From positions 1,240,001 through 1,304,000 of the forward strand of contig NZ_CP122458.1 of NCBI RefSeq assembly GCF_032598905.1: DNA of 64,000 bases. The letters are read 5' to 3'. Below are positions 35,655 to 50,100 of this stretch, in pieces. Source of the DNA: Streptomyces sp. 11x1. GTDB taxonomy: Bacteria; Actinomycetota; Actinomycetes; Streptomycetales; Streptomycetaceae. The notes beneath the pieces are model-generated. The model was not told the origin of the DNA, searched no databases, and saw only the letters and a list, made by a program, of their open reading frames with translations. Position 1 is the first letter of the stretch; the number at the start of each line of letters is the position of its first letter. The position numbers and the translations under genes were made by a program.

Positions 35655-35815
35655 AAGAGAACGAACTTCTGCGGAGCAGGACCAGAAACGCGGTTCACCC
35701 GAAGGGCGAACGAGCGTCGTGTGCGTTCGGTCAGCCGCTCCGGGGTGAAACCGAGCTGCGGACCGGCCCACCACCGGGCCGGCGGGGATGAAGACTGTGG
35801 AGCTCGTGCAAGACC

Positions 35816-35837
35816 GATGGCCGGCACTCCGGCCATC
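35816..35837. terminator. Hairpin in the glycosyltransferase/2,3-dehydratase interval
   Basis: GATGGCCGG-CACT-CCGGCCATC, a perfect 9-bp stem with a 4-base loop, lies 135-156 bp after the glycosyltransferase stop. There is no clear T-tract. The 35617-35971 interval contains this and the hairpin at 35637, but no gene. Confidence 0.45.
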
Positions 35838-35971
35838 GCCGTGAAAGCGGGTCGACCACCGCCCGTGAAGCAGAAAGTGCGACTCGCGAGGGTCGGATCT
35901 TCCTGCCGAAGCCAGGCGAGCGGTCAAGGTTCCTCCAGTTCCGGCTGGGGAGGGGCTGCCACCGGAAGCCG

Positions 35972-37225
35972 TCAGCGCCAGGTGACGGCGTGCTTCTCGA
36001 TGACGTCTGCGGCGGCGGCCACGCCTCGATCAGCGCGCACCGCCGCCGCCAGCGCCGCCGCCCGAGTGGCGATCGCCGGATCGTCGACGGCGGTTCGTAC
36101 GGCGGCGGCCAGCCGGTCGCCGGTCAACCGGGAGAACGGTACCGGCGGCGGTGCGACGCCCAGCGTGGCCATCCGGCTCGCCCACACCGGCTGGTCCGCA
36201 TAGCAAGGTACGACGACCTGTGGCACACCGGCGGACACCACGGCCGCGGTGGTGCCCTGGCCGCCGTGGTGCAGTACGGCGGCGGCGCGGGGCAGCAGCC
36301 AGACGAAGTCGGCGCTTTCGGTCCGGATCGCCTCGACGCCGGCGGGCAGCGGGCCGTCCGGGCCGCCGACGACCAGCAGCCGGTGTCCGGTCGCCGCCGC
36401 TGCCGCCACGCTCGCCGCGAGCAGGCCGGGACCGTCCACCGCCCAGGAGCTGCCGAAGGTGGCCACCAGCGGCGGATCGCCGCGTTCGACGAACTCGGTC
36501 ACCTCCGCCGGATTGTCCCAACGCGCGTTGTCCGACCAGTACCCGGTGATGTGACAGTGCTCCGGCCAGTCTGCGGGCGGCGCGACCACGTGCGGGCTGA
36601 ACTGGTACAGCAGCGGCCGGGTGACCCCGTCGTCACGGAAGGGTGAGCGGAGCCCGAGTCGCGGCAGCCCGGCGGCGGTCCGGCCGCGGTTCACGCTGGG
36701 CCGGTACACCAGCCACTCCAGCGCGCCCATGGCCCGGTGGGTGAACCGGTTGTAACCGCCGCCCAGCGACAGCTCCGGCGCGCCCAGCGCGGGCCACGCG
36801 GCGGTCTCGGTCACCGGCCAGGACGCGACCGAACACCACGGCACGTCCGGCCGGCCCAGCGCGCCGATCCGGGTCAGCGTGGTGTTGACGACCATGTCCG
36901 CGCCCTCGCCGGCGGCCACCATCTCGTCGATCAGGGCCTGCTGCTGGGCACCGGTCAGCCGTGGCGCCGCCATGGCCATCCGGTACATCGACGGCCCACG
37001 CCGCAAGGCGGCCCGCACCTTCGGATCGCGCAGCACCGAGTCGGCGTACCCGGCGGGCAGCGCTTCGAGAGCCCGGAAGCCGAGACCGGCCCGGTCGGCC
37101 ATGCTCCTGAACTCCGCCCCGGCTGCCAGCACCACCTCGTGCCCACGAGCCTTCAGCTCAACGCCGAGCACCACGAACGGCTGCACGTCACCGCGCGAAC
37201 CAATGGTCAGCAGGACGATCCGCAT
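35972..37225 (-). CDS. Macrolide glycosyltransferase (GT1, GT-B fold)
   Basis: 417 aa. N-terminal MRIVLLTIGSRGDVQPFVVLG is the acceptor-side Rossmann start typical of sterol/macrolide glucosyltransferase-like enzymes. The nucleotide-sugar motif near residues 310-330 contains LHHGGQGTTAAVVSAGVPQ and PCYADQPVWASR. It should attach the 2,6-dideoxyhexose to the macrolide. ATG 37225 has GAGGAG four bases upstream. Upstream of it lies a remnant of the carbamoyltransferase 3' end and a SARP-type promoter nearly identical in layout to that of the carbamoyltransferase gene. Confidence 0.92.
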   Translation of the reverse strand: MRIVLLTIGSRGDVQPFVVLGVELKARGHEVVLAAGAEFRSMADRAGLGFRALEALPAGYADSVLRDPKVRAALRRGPSMYRMAMAAPRLTGAQQQALIDEMVAAGEGADMVVNTTLTRIGALGRPDVPWCSVASWPVTETAAWPALGAPELSLGGGYNRFTHRAMGALEWLVYRPSVNRGRTAAGLPRLGLRSPFRDDGVTRPLLYQFSPHVVAPPADWPEHCHITGYWSDNARWDNPAEVTEFVERGDPPLVATFGSSWAVDGPGLLAASVAAAAATGHRLLVVGGPDGPLPAGVEAIRTESADFVWLLPRAAAVLHHGGQGTTAAVVSAGVPQVVVPCYADQPVWASRMATLGVAPPPVPFSRLTGDRLAAAVRTAVDDPAIATRAAALAAAVRADRGVAAAADVIEKHAVTWR

Positions 37226-37231
37226 CGTTCT

Positions 37232-37298
37232 CCTCGAGTCCGTCACTCCGCCGGACGGGCGTCAGGCCGGGGTCAGCGTCAGGTACCGCTGTTGCCAG
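37232..37298 (-). pseudogene. Carbamoyltransferase 3'-end remnant upstream of the glycosyltransferase
   Basis: 67 bp match 29932-29998 with two mismatches by my alignment, at a constant offset of 7300 bp. They encode WQQRYLTLTPA and stop, the exact C-terminus of the carbamoyltransferase, plus about 30 bases of the former intergenic junction. No other part of that gene remains here. The rest of 37226-37537 holds promoter and terminator sequence. Confidence 0.85.
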
Positions 37299-37359
37299 TG
37301 GTCCTCGCCCGTCGATGAGCTGACAGCCCGCCCGCCATCGAGCAGTCCCGGCCGGGCCG

Positions 37360-37389
37360 AGCCTAGGCGGGACGAATAGCGTCCGAATA
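37360..37389 (-). promoter_or_regulatory. SARP-type promoter of the glycosyltransferase gene
   Basis: Minus strand: TATTCGG (37389-37383) and TATTCGT (37378-37372), period 11 bp, then CCCGCC and TAGGCT (37365-37360). Spacing is identical to the carbamoyltransferase promoter at 32082-32111. The predicted start gives a leader of about 125 bases that includes the carbamoyltransferase remnant. Confidence 0.68.
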
Positions 37390-37477
37390 TCGCCGGACAG
37401 CGGAACCCGGCAACCACGAGCACGCTGCCGTTCTCCTCTCGGCGGACCGGCCACTGCCACGTCGTACGAGTCCTCGG

Positions 37478-37509
37478 CGGGCTCCCGGACGAGGTGGTCC
37501 GGGAGCCCG
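37478..37509 (-). terminator. Strong hairpin terminator after the methoxymalonyl operon
   Basis: CGGGCTCCCGGAC and GTCCGGGAGCCCG form a perfect 13-bp stem with a 6-base loop, 28 bp past the FkbH-type stop. No T-run follows, which is common for Streptomyces terminators. It separates the PKS/methoxymalonyl transcript from the glycosyltransferase gene. Confidence 0.75.
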
Positions 37510-37537
37510 TCGTGAGCTGTCCTCGGCAGGGGGACCC

Positions 37538-38716
37538 TCACGCCGGGGCCACGACCGAGGTGTCCGCGAGGGGCCCCGCCGTGAGGTCGGGGGCGATGAG
37601 CCGGACGGTCGTGGAGGGGGGCCGGGGTGCGGCGACGAGATGCAGCCGTTCGACCTCCGTCGACTCCTGCTGTTCCGCTTCCTCCGCCGCCTGTGCCGGT
37701 CCCTCCGCCGCCCGTGCCGGCGCGGTCCGCACGGCGTCGCGGCAGGCGCAGGGTTCCTCGTCGAAGCCCGCGAACCGGTAGGCGACCTCCATCATGCGGT
37801 TGCGGTCCGTCCGCCGGAAGTCGGCCACGAGATGGACGCCGGCCGCGGCGGCCTGGTCCACGAGCCAGTTCAGGATGACCGATCCGGCGCCGAAGGACAC
37901 CACGCGGCAGGAGGTGGCGAGCAGCTTCAGGTGCCACACGGCCGGGTGCTTCTCGACCAGCGTGACGCCGACGGCCCCGTGTGGTCCGAACCGGTCGGTG
38001 AGGGTGGTGACCAGGACCTCGTGGCCGGGGTCCGCCGACAGCTCGCGCAGCGTCCGGTCCGAGTAGTGCACTCCGGTGGCGTTCATCTGGCTGGTGCGCA
38101 GGGTGAGTTCCTCGACCCGGGTGATCTCCTCCTCGGTGGCCCGCCCGATGCGCATGACCAGGTCGAGGGAGCGGAGGAACTCCTCGTCGGGGCCCTCGTA
38201 GGCGGACCGTTCGGTCTCCCTGCGGAAGCCGGCCTGGTACATCTCGCGCCGGCGCCGGGAGTCCACCGTGCTCACGGCGGGGCTGAACTCGGGCAGGCCG
38301 GTGAGGGTGACCGCCTCCTCGGCGGGATAGCAGCGGACGTCCGGGAGGTGGTAGGCGACCTCGGCCCGTTCGGCGGGCTGGTCGTCGATGAAGGCGATGG
38401 TCCGGTGGGCGAAGTTCAGTCCCTCGGCGATCCGCCGGACCGCTTCGGACTTGGGTCCCCAGCCGATCTCGGGCAGCACGAAGTACTCGGCGACGCCCAG
38501 CTCTTCGAGACGTGCCCAAGCCAGGTCGTGGTCGTTGCGGCTGCAGACGGACTGCAGGACGCCACGCGAGTCGAGTTCGACGATCGCCGCCCGTATCGCG
38601 TCGGGCAGCCGTACCTCCGCGTCCTCCAGCAGCGTGCCCTGCCAGAGGGTGTTGTCCAGGTCCCAGACCAGGCACTTCACGAGGGCCGGCGCGTCGGCGC
38701 CGGTCTTGTCGCTCAT
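37538..38716 (-). CDS. fkbH: FkbH-like glyceryl-ACP synthase (methoxymalonyl-ACP pathway)
   Basis: 392 aa. The HAD-like N-terminal domain has the DxD motif in CLVWDLDNTLWQGTLLED, a Cys in LQSVCSRND that may carry the glyceryl group, and FIDDQPAERAEV. A C-terminal GNAT-like domain (RTSQMNATGVHYS, LLATSCRVVSFGAGS) follows. The enzyme dephosphorylates 1,3-bisphosphoglycerate and loads the glyceryl unit onto the discrete ACP. Its ATG overlaps the FkbI-type stop (ATGA). It is the last gene before the terminator; the C-terminal ~50 residues are an Ala/Glu-rich tail. Confidence 0.93.
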   Translation of the reverse strand: MSDKTGADAPALVKCLVWDLDNTLWQGTLLEDAEVRLPDAIRAAIVELDSRGVLQSVCSRNDHDLAWARLEELGVAEYFVLPEIGWGPKSEAVRRIAEGLNFAHRTIAFIDDQPAERAEVAYHLPDVRCYPAEEAVTLTGLPEFSPAVSTVDSRRRREMYQAGFRRETERSAYEGPDEEFLRSLDLVMRIGRATEEEITRVEELTLRTSQMNATGVHYSDRTLRELSADPGHEVLVTTLTDRFGPHGAVGVTLVEKHPAVWHLKLLATSCRVVSFGAGSVILNWLVDQAAAAGVHLVADFRRTDRNRMMEVAYRFAGFDEEPCACRDAVRTAPARAAEGPAQAAEEAEQQESTEVERLHLVAAPRPPSTTVRLIAPDLTAGPLADTSVVAPA

Positions 38717-39828
38717 GTCGGCTCCACACTTGTCAACGCGTGCTGGGCGAGCAGGAGTTCGCACATCTCGTTGCTGCCCTCGATGATCTCCATGAGTTTG
38801 GCGTCCCGGTAGGCGCGGGCCACCGGATGACCGTCCTGGGCTCCCGCCGACGCCATGACCTGTACGGCGGACGCGGCCCCGCGGGCGGCATGGCCGGCGC
38901 TGACGTGCTTGGCGAGGATGGTGGCGACGACCATGTCGGGGGACCCGTTGTCCCAGCGGTGGCTGGCGTGTTCGCAGGCGCGGGAGGCGACCTGTTCCGC
39001 GACGAAGAGGTCGGCGAGGTGCTTGGCGACGAGCTGGTGACGGGCCAGCGGCTGCCCGAACTGTTCGCGGGACGCGGCGTGCCGGGTCGTCGCGGTCAGG
39101 CAGGCGCGCAGGATGCCGACGCATCCCCAGGCGACCGACATCCGCCCGTAGGCCAGGGCGGTGGTCACGAGCAGCGGCAGGGACAGGCCCTCGCCGCCCA
39201 GCACGCTGTCGGCGGGGAGGCGTACGGAGTCGAGGCGGACCTCGGCGTGTCCGGCGGCGCGGCAGCCCAGGGGGTCGGCCACCCGCCGTACGTCGACGCC
39301 CGGCGCCCGGGCGGGCACGACCACGGCGGCGGCGCCGTCGCCCATCCGTCCGAAGACGATGAGCAGGTCGGCGTAGTGGGCAGCCGTCATCCACACCTTG
39401 TGGCCGTCGACCACGACGGTGTCGCCGTCGACGGTGATCCGGGTGTCGATGCCCGACAGATCGCTGCCGGCCTGGCTCTCGCTGAAGCCGACGGCGGCCA
39501 GTTCGCCCGAGGTGAGGCGGGGCAGCAGCGTGCGGCGCTGCGCCTCGTCGCCGAGCCGTTCGACGGTCCAGGCGGCCATGCCCTGGGAGGTCATGACGCT
39601 GCGCAGGGAGCTGCACAGGCTGCCGACGTGGGCGGTGAACTCGCCGCCGGTGCGGCTGTCCCAGCCGAGGCCGCCGTACTCGGTGGGCACACCGGTGCAC
39701 AACTGCCCGGCGGCGCCGAGCTTTCTCAGCAGCTCGGCGGGGAGCAGGCCCGAGCGGTCCCAGTCACCGGCCCGGTCACCGACGAGGCCGGTGACCGAGG
39801 CCGTCGCCTCGGCGAGGGCCTCACTCAC
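38713..39828 (-). CDS. fkbI: Acyl-CoA dehydrogenase-like enzyme for hydroxymalonyl-ACP (FkbI-like)
   Basis: 371 aa. GFSESQAGSDLSG is the FAD/substrate signature; the catalytic base Glu lies in KLMEIIEGSNEMCELLLAQ near the C-terminus. It oxidises the glycolytic three-carbon unit on the ACP during methoxymalonyl synthesis. GTG 39828 overlaps the ACP stop (GTGAGTGA) and is supported by the family start SEALAEATA. It lies between the ACP and FkbH-type genes in the standard cassette. Confidence 0.9.
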   Translation of the reverse strand: MSEALAEATASVTGLVGDRAGDWDRSGLLPAELLRKLGAAGQLCTGVPTEYGGLGWDSRTGGEFTAHVGSLCSSLRSVMTSQGMAAWTVERLGDEAQRRTLLPRLTSGELAAVGFSESQAGSDLSGIDTRITVDGDTVVVDGHKVWMTAAHYADLLIVFGRMGDGAAAVVVPARAPGVDVRRVADPLGCRAAGHAEVRLDSVRLPADSVLGGEGLSLPLLVTTALAYGRMSVAWGCVGILRACLTATTRHAASREQFGQPLARHQLVAKHLADLFVAEQVASRACEHASHRWDNGSPDMVVATILAKHVSAGHAARGAASAVQVMASAGAQDGHPVARAYRDAKLMEIIEGSNEMCELLLAQHALTSVEPT

Positions 39829-40090
39829 CGCCGTCCCCGGCTGCCGCGCGCAGACGGCGGACCAGTGCCGCCATTCCCATGACGGTACGGAAGTTGTCCA
39901 GCCGCAGATCGGCGCCCCGGATCGCGATCCCGTAGGACTTCTCCAGGTGGACGACCAGTTCCATGGCGAACAGGGACGAGAGCCCGCCGGCCGCGAAGAG
40001 GTCGGTGTCCTCCTCCCAGACGGTCTTGGTGCGTACATGCAGGAAGTCGAGGAGTTCCTTCTCCACGGTGCCCTCGGATGGCATGGTCAT
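39821..40090 (-). CDS. fkbJ: Discrete acyl carrier protein for methoxymalonyl unit (FkbJ-like)
   Basis: 89 aa from ATG 40090 (GAAGG nine bases upstream); the overlapping ATG at 40099 would add three residues. The phosphopantetheine Ser sits in GGLSSLFAMELVVHLE near residue 42, where the usual DSL of PKS ACPs is replaced by SSL. The four-helix ACP pattern is otherwise normal. It carries the glyceryl, hydroxymalonyl and methoxymalonyl groups and donates them to the AT of the last PKS module. Confidence 0.9.
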   Translation of the reverse strand: MTMPSEGTVEKELLDFLHVRTKTVWEEDTDLFAAGGLSSLFAMELVVHLEKSYGIAIRGADLRLDNFRTVMGMAALVRRLRAAAGDGGE

Positions 40091-40095
40091 GGCTT

Positions 40096-40968
40096 TCATC
40101 CTTCGTATTCGTAGAAACCACGGCCGGACTTCCGGCCGATGTCGCCCGCCCGCACCTTCTCCAGCAGCAGGTCGCACGGACGGCAGCCGCTGTCACCGGT
40201 GCGCTCGTACAGCACGTTCAGCGAGTCGACGAGGTTGTCGATGCCGATGAGGTCCGCGGTGCGCAGCGGACCTGTGGCGTGCCCCAGGCAGCCCTGCATC
40301 AGGGCGTCGACGTCCTCGGCGGTCGCGGTCCCCTCCTGCACCACCCGGGCCGCGTCGTTGATCATCGGGTGCAGGACCCGGCTGGTCACGAAGCCGGGGG
40401 CGTCCCGGACCACGACGGGCTGACGGCGCAAGGTGGTGAGCAGGGCCCGTACGGAGTCCATGGCGGCCTCGCCGGTGCGGGCGCCGCGGATGACCTCGAC
40501 CGTGCGGATCAGATAGGACGGGTTCATGAAATGCGTGCCGACGAGTTCCGCCGGACGCGCGGCGGCCGAGGCCAGTTCGTCAATGGGAATGGACGATGTG
40601 TTGGACACCAGGACAGTACCAGGGGAAACGACCGCGGAAACCTCCGCGATCACTTTCTCCTTGATTTCCGCTATTTCCGTGACGGCCTCGATGACAGCGG
40701 TCGATCCGGCCGCGTCGGACACGGAATCACTGATGACGAGTTCCCCGAGTGGAAGGTCGTCCGGCAGTGCGCCCATCAACCGCGCGAGCCGCAGTTCGTG
40801 GGCGATGCGGGCCTCCGCCTCCGCACGTTTGGCCTGGTCGACGTCGACGAGCGTCACCGGCACACCGTGTCCGACCGCCAGCGTGGTGATGCCGACACCC
40901 ATGACGCCTGCGCCCAGGACAGTGAGGCGAGGCGCCTTTTCGGTACCACCAGCATTGTTTTCCGACAT
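40096..40968 (-). CDS. fkbK: 3-hydroxyacyl-CoA dehydrogenase-like enzyme (FkbK-like)
   Basis: 290 aa. NAD-binding LTVLGAGVMGVGITTLA at residues 13-29, LVSNTSSIPIDELA, and catalytic His in GTHFMNPSYLIRTVEV. Together with the FkbI-type enzyme it oxidises ACP-bound glycerate to the hydroxymalonyl level. ATG 40968 follows the PKS stop by one base, with GAAGGG upstream inside the PKS gene. An ATG at 40983 would overlap the PKS gene. It opens the methoxymalonyl set that directly follows the last PKS gene, so precursor supply and synthase are one transcript. Confidence 0.9.
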   Translation of the reverse strand: MSENNAGGTEKAPRLTVLGAGVMGVGITTLAVGHGVPVTLVDVDQAKRAEAEARIAHELRLARLMGALPDDLPLGELVISDSVSDAAGSTAVIEAVTEIAEIKEKVIAEVSAVVSPGTVLVSNTSSIPIDELASAAARPAELVGTHFMNPSYLIRTVEVIRGARTGEAAMDSVRALLTTLRRQPVVVRDAPGFVTSRVLHPMINDAARVVQEGTATAEDVDALMQGCLGHATGPLRTADLIGIDNLVDSLNVLYERTGDSGCRPCDLLLEKVRAGDIGRKSGRGFYEYEG

Positions 40969-40969
40969 T

Positions 40970-47131
<6,162 letters not shown>

Positions 47132-47167
47132 CCTTCTCCTCACATCCCGTTCCGGGCCGGTACGCGG

Positions 47168-50100
47168 TCAGGCACTCTCGGTCCCCAGTGCCAGCCGTAC
47201 GAGGCCGTCCACGTCCATCTCCTCGATGCCGGACGTCCGTTCGGGCGACGCCGGTGTGCCGCCGTCCCGGTTCTCCGGTCCGGCCAGGCGCAGCAGCGCC
47301 TCCAGCAGGCCGGAGTCGCGCAGCCTGTCCAGCGGGATGGTGGACAGCGCGCGGGTGATCTCGTCGTCGGCCGGGGTCGGCGCCGCCGCGGCCCGCGGGG
47401 GGCCGGCCGGGGCCAGACGGTCGGCGCAGTACCCGGCGACGGCCGCCGGGCTCGGATAGTCGAACACCAGGGTGGCGGGGAGCCGCAGTCCGGTCGCCGC
47501 GTTGAGGCGGTTGCGCAGTTCCACCGCGGTCAGCGAGTCGAAGCCGAGCTGCCGGAAGGCGCGTTCGGGGTCGACGGCCGAGGCTCCGGCGTGCCCCAGC
47601 ACGTCGGCGGCGTGCGCGCACACCAGGTCGGCGAGGACGGCGCGGGCGTCGTCGGCGGCCAGGCCCGCGAGCCGCCCGCGCAGGGTGTCCGCCGCGTCGG
47701 CGCCGCCGGTGGCGGCCGTCCGGCGGGCGGCGCCGCGCACGAGTGAGCGGAAGAGGGCGGGTACGGCACCGGTGCCTGCCCTGGCGCGCAGCCTGGCCAG
47801 GTCGAGCCGGACCGGGACCAGGACCGCCTCGTCCCGTTCGAGCGCGGCGTCGAACAGGGCGAGTCCCTCGTCGGAGGTGAGTGCCCCCACGCCGCCCCGG
47901 GCGATGCGCCGCAGGTCGACCTCGTCGAGGGTGCCGGTCAGGGTGGAGCGCTCGGCCCACATGCCCCAGGCGATCGACTGCGCCGGCAGGCCCTGGGCGC
48001 GCCGGTGCTGGGCGAGCGCGTCCAGGAAGGCGTTGGCCGCCGCGTAGTTGCCCTGCCCGGAGCTGCCGACGGTGCCGGAGGCGGACGAGAAGAGCACGAA
48101 CGCGGCCAGCGGCAGGTCGCGGGTCAGTTCGTGCAGGTTGAGCGCGGCGTCCGCCTTGGGGCGCAGGACGTGGTCGAGGCGCTCGGGGGTCAGCGAGCCG
48201 ATGACCCCGTCGTCGAGGACGCCGGCCGAGTGGACCACGGCGGTGAGCGGGTGGGTGTCGGGGACACCCGCGAGGAGCCCGGCCAGGGCGTCCCGGTCGG
48301 CCGTGTCGCAGGCGGCGGTCTCCACCTGGGCGCCCAGGGCGCTGAGCTCGTCGACCAGGGCGGTCGCCTCGGGGGTGTCGGCGCCGCGCCGCCCGGTCAG
48401 CAGCAGGTGGCGTACCCCGTGCTCGGTGACCAGGTGACGGGCCACCAGGCCGCCGAGGACGCCGAACGCGCCCGTGACGAGCACCGTGCCCTCCGGGTCC
48501 CACGGCTTGCCTGCCACGGCCTCGGCATCCGTCGGCGGGGTCCTGGTCAGGCGGGGTGCGAGGGTCCGTCCGTCGCGTACCGCGAGCTGGGGTTCCGTCG
48601 CGGACAGCGCGGCGGGCAGGGCCTTGAGCGCCTCGGCCGGGTCCTCGGCGTCGACGAGGACGAAACGGTCCGGGTGTTCGGACTGCGCCGAGCGCACGAG
48701 CCCCCACACGGCGGCGGCCGCCAGGTCGCCGATGTCCTCGCCGCGTGCGGTGGCGACACCGCCCCGGGTGACGAGGACCAGACGGGTGTCGTCCCAGCGG
48801 TCGTCGGCCAGCCAGGTCTGCAGCAGACGCAGGGTGCCGGCGAGCGCGGTACGGGCCGCGTCCGCGCTGTTCCCGCCGGGCGGGCAGAGCGTGACGACCA
48901 CGTCGGGCACGGCGGCGCCCCCGTCCACGGCGGCGGTGAGCGCGTCGAGGTTCTCGTGGGTCTCGGGCAGCAGTTGCCCGGTGCCGAGCGCGGCCCACCG
49001 GCCGACGGGCGGCTCGGTGGTGGCGGGCAGGGCGGTCCAGGCCAGGGTGAACAGCGAGTCGCGTCCCTGCGCCGCGGCGCCGCGCAGGGCGTCGACGGCG
49101 ATGGGCCGGATGGCCAGCGCCGCCACGTCGGCGACCGGCCGGCCGGCCGGGTCGGCGGCGGCCAGCGCCACCGAACCGGTGTCGTCGTAGCTCAGCCGCA
49201 CGCGCAGTTCGGTCGCCCCGGAGGCGTGCAGGCGGACGCCCTCCCAGGAGAAGGGCAGCCTGGCGGTGCCGGGCGCGTCGTTCTGGTCGGCGCCGTCCGG
49301 TGCGGCCAGCCACAGACCGTGCAGGGCCGCGTCCAGCAGCGCGGGGTGCAGACCGAAGCCGGCGGCCCCGGTGTGCTGGTCCTCCGGCAGCCGGACCTCC
49401 ACGTAGACGTCCTGGCCGAGGCGCCAGGCGGCGTGCAGGCCGTGGAAGGCGGGGCCGTAGCCGTAGCCGGCGTCCGCGAACCGCTCGTAGAGGCCGTCGA
49501 CGGGCACGGGTTCCGCCCCGGCGGGCGGCCAGGCCGCGCCGTACGGGTGGGTCGCCTCGTCGGTGGACCCGGCGGGGGCGAGGACACCGGTGGCGTGCCC
49601 GGTCCACGGAGTGCCGACGCCGTCCTCGCCCCGGGAGAACACGCCGAGGGTGCGCCGCCCGGAGTCGTCGGGCGCGCCGACCCGCACCTGGATCTGGACG
49701 GCGGCGTCCCGGTCGAACACCAGCGGTGCCTGGAGGGTCAGTTCCTCGACCCTGGGGCAGTCCGCCTCGTCGCCGGCGCGTACGGCCAGTTCCACGAAGC
49801 CGGTGCCGGGCAGCAGGACCACACCGGAGACCGCGTGGTCCGCGAGCCAGGGGTGGGTGCGGGTCGACAGGCTGCCGGTGAGCACGAGGTCCCCGGTGTC
49901 GGCGACCTCGACGGCCGTGCCGAGCAGCGGGTGACCGGTGGCACCGGGCCCGCGGGGCGTCGCCGCGGGCGGCTGGATCCAGTAGCGGCGGCGCTGGAAG
50001 GCGTACGTCGGCAGCTCGGCCGCGCTCTCGCCGGGGAACGCGGCGGTCCAGTCGACCGTGCCTCCGCGCACCCACAGTTCGGCCGCCGACAGCAGGACGC

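Noticed and set aside
29854..37298. Duplicate blocks explained as an assembly error
   Set aside because: The two copies differ by substitutions and a 167-bp deletion, and their flanks are different, so they look like real diverged duplicates. Read mapping would settle it.
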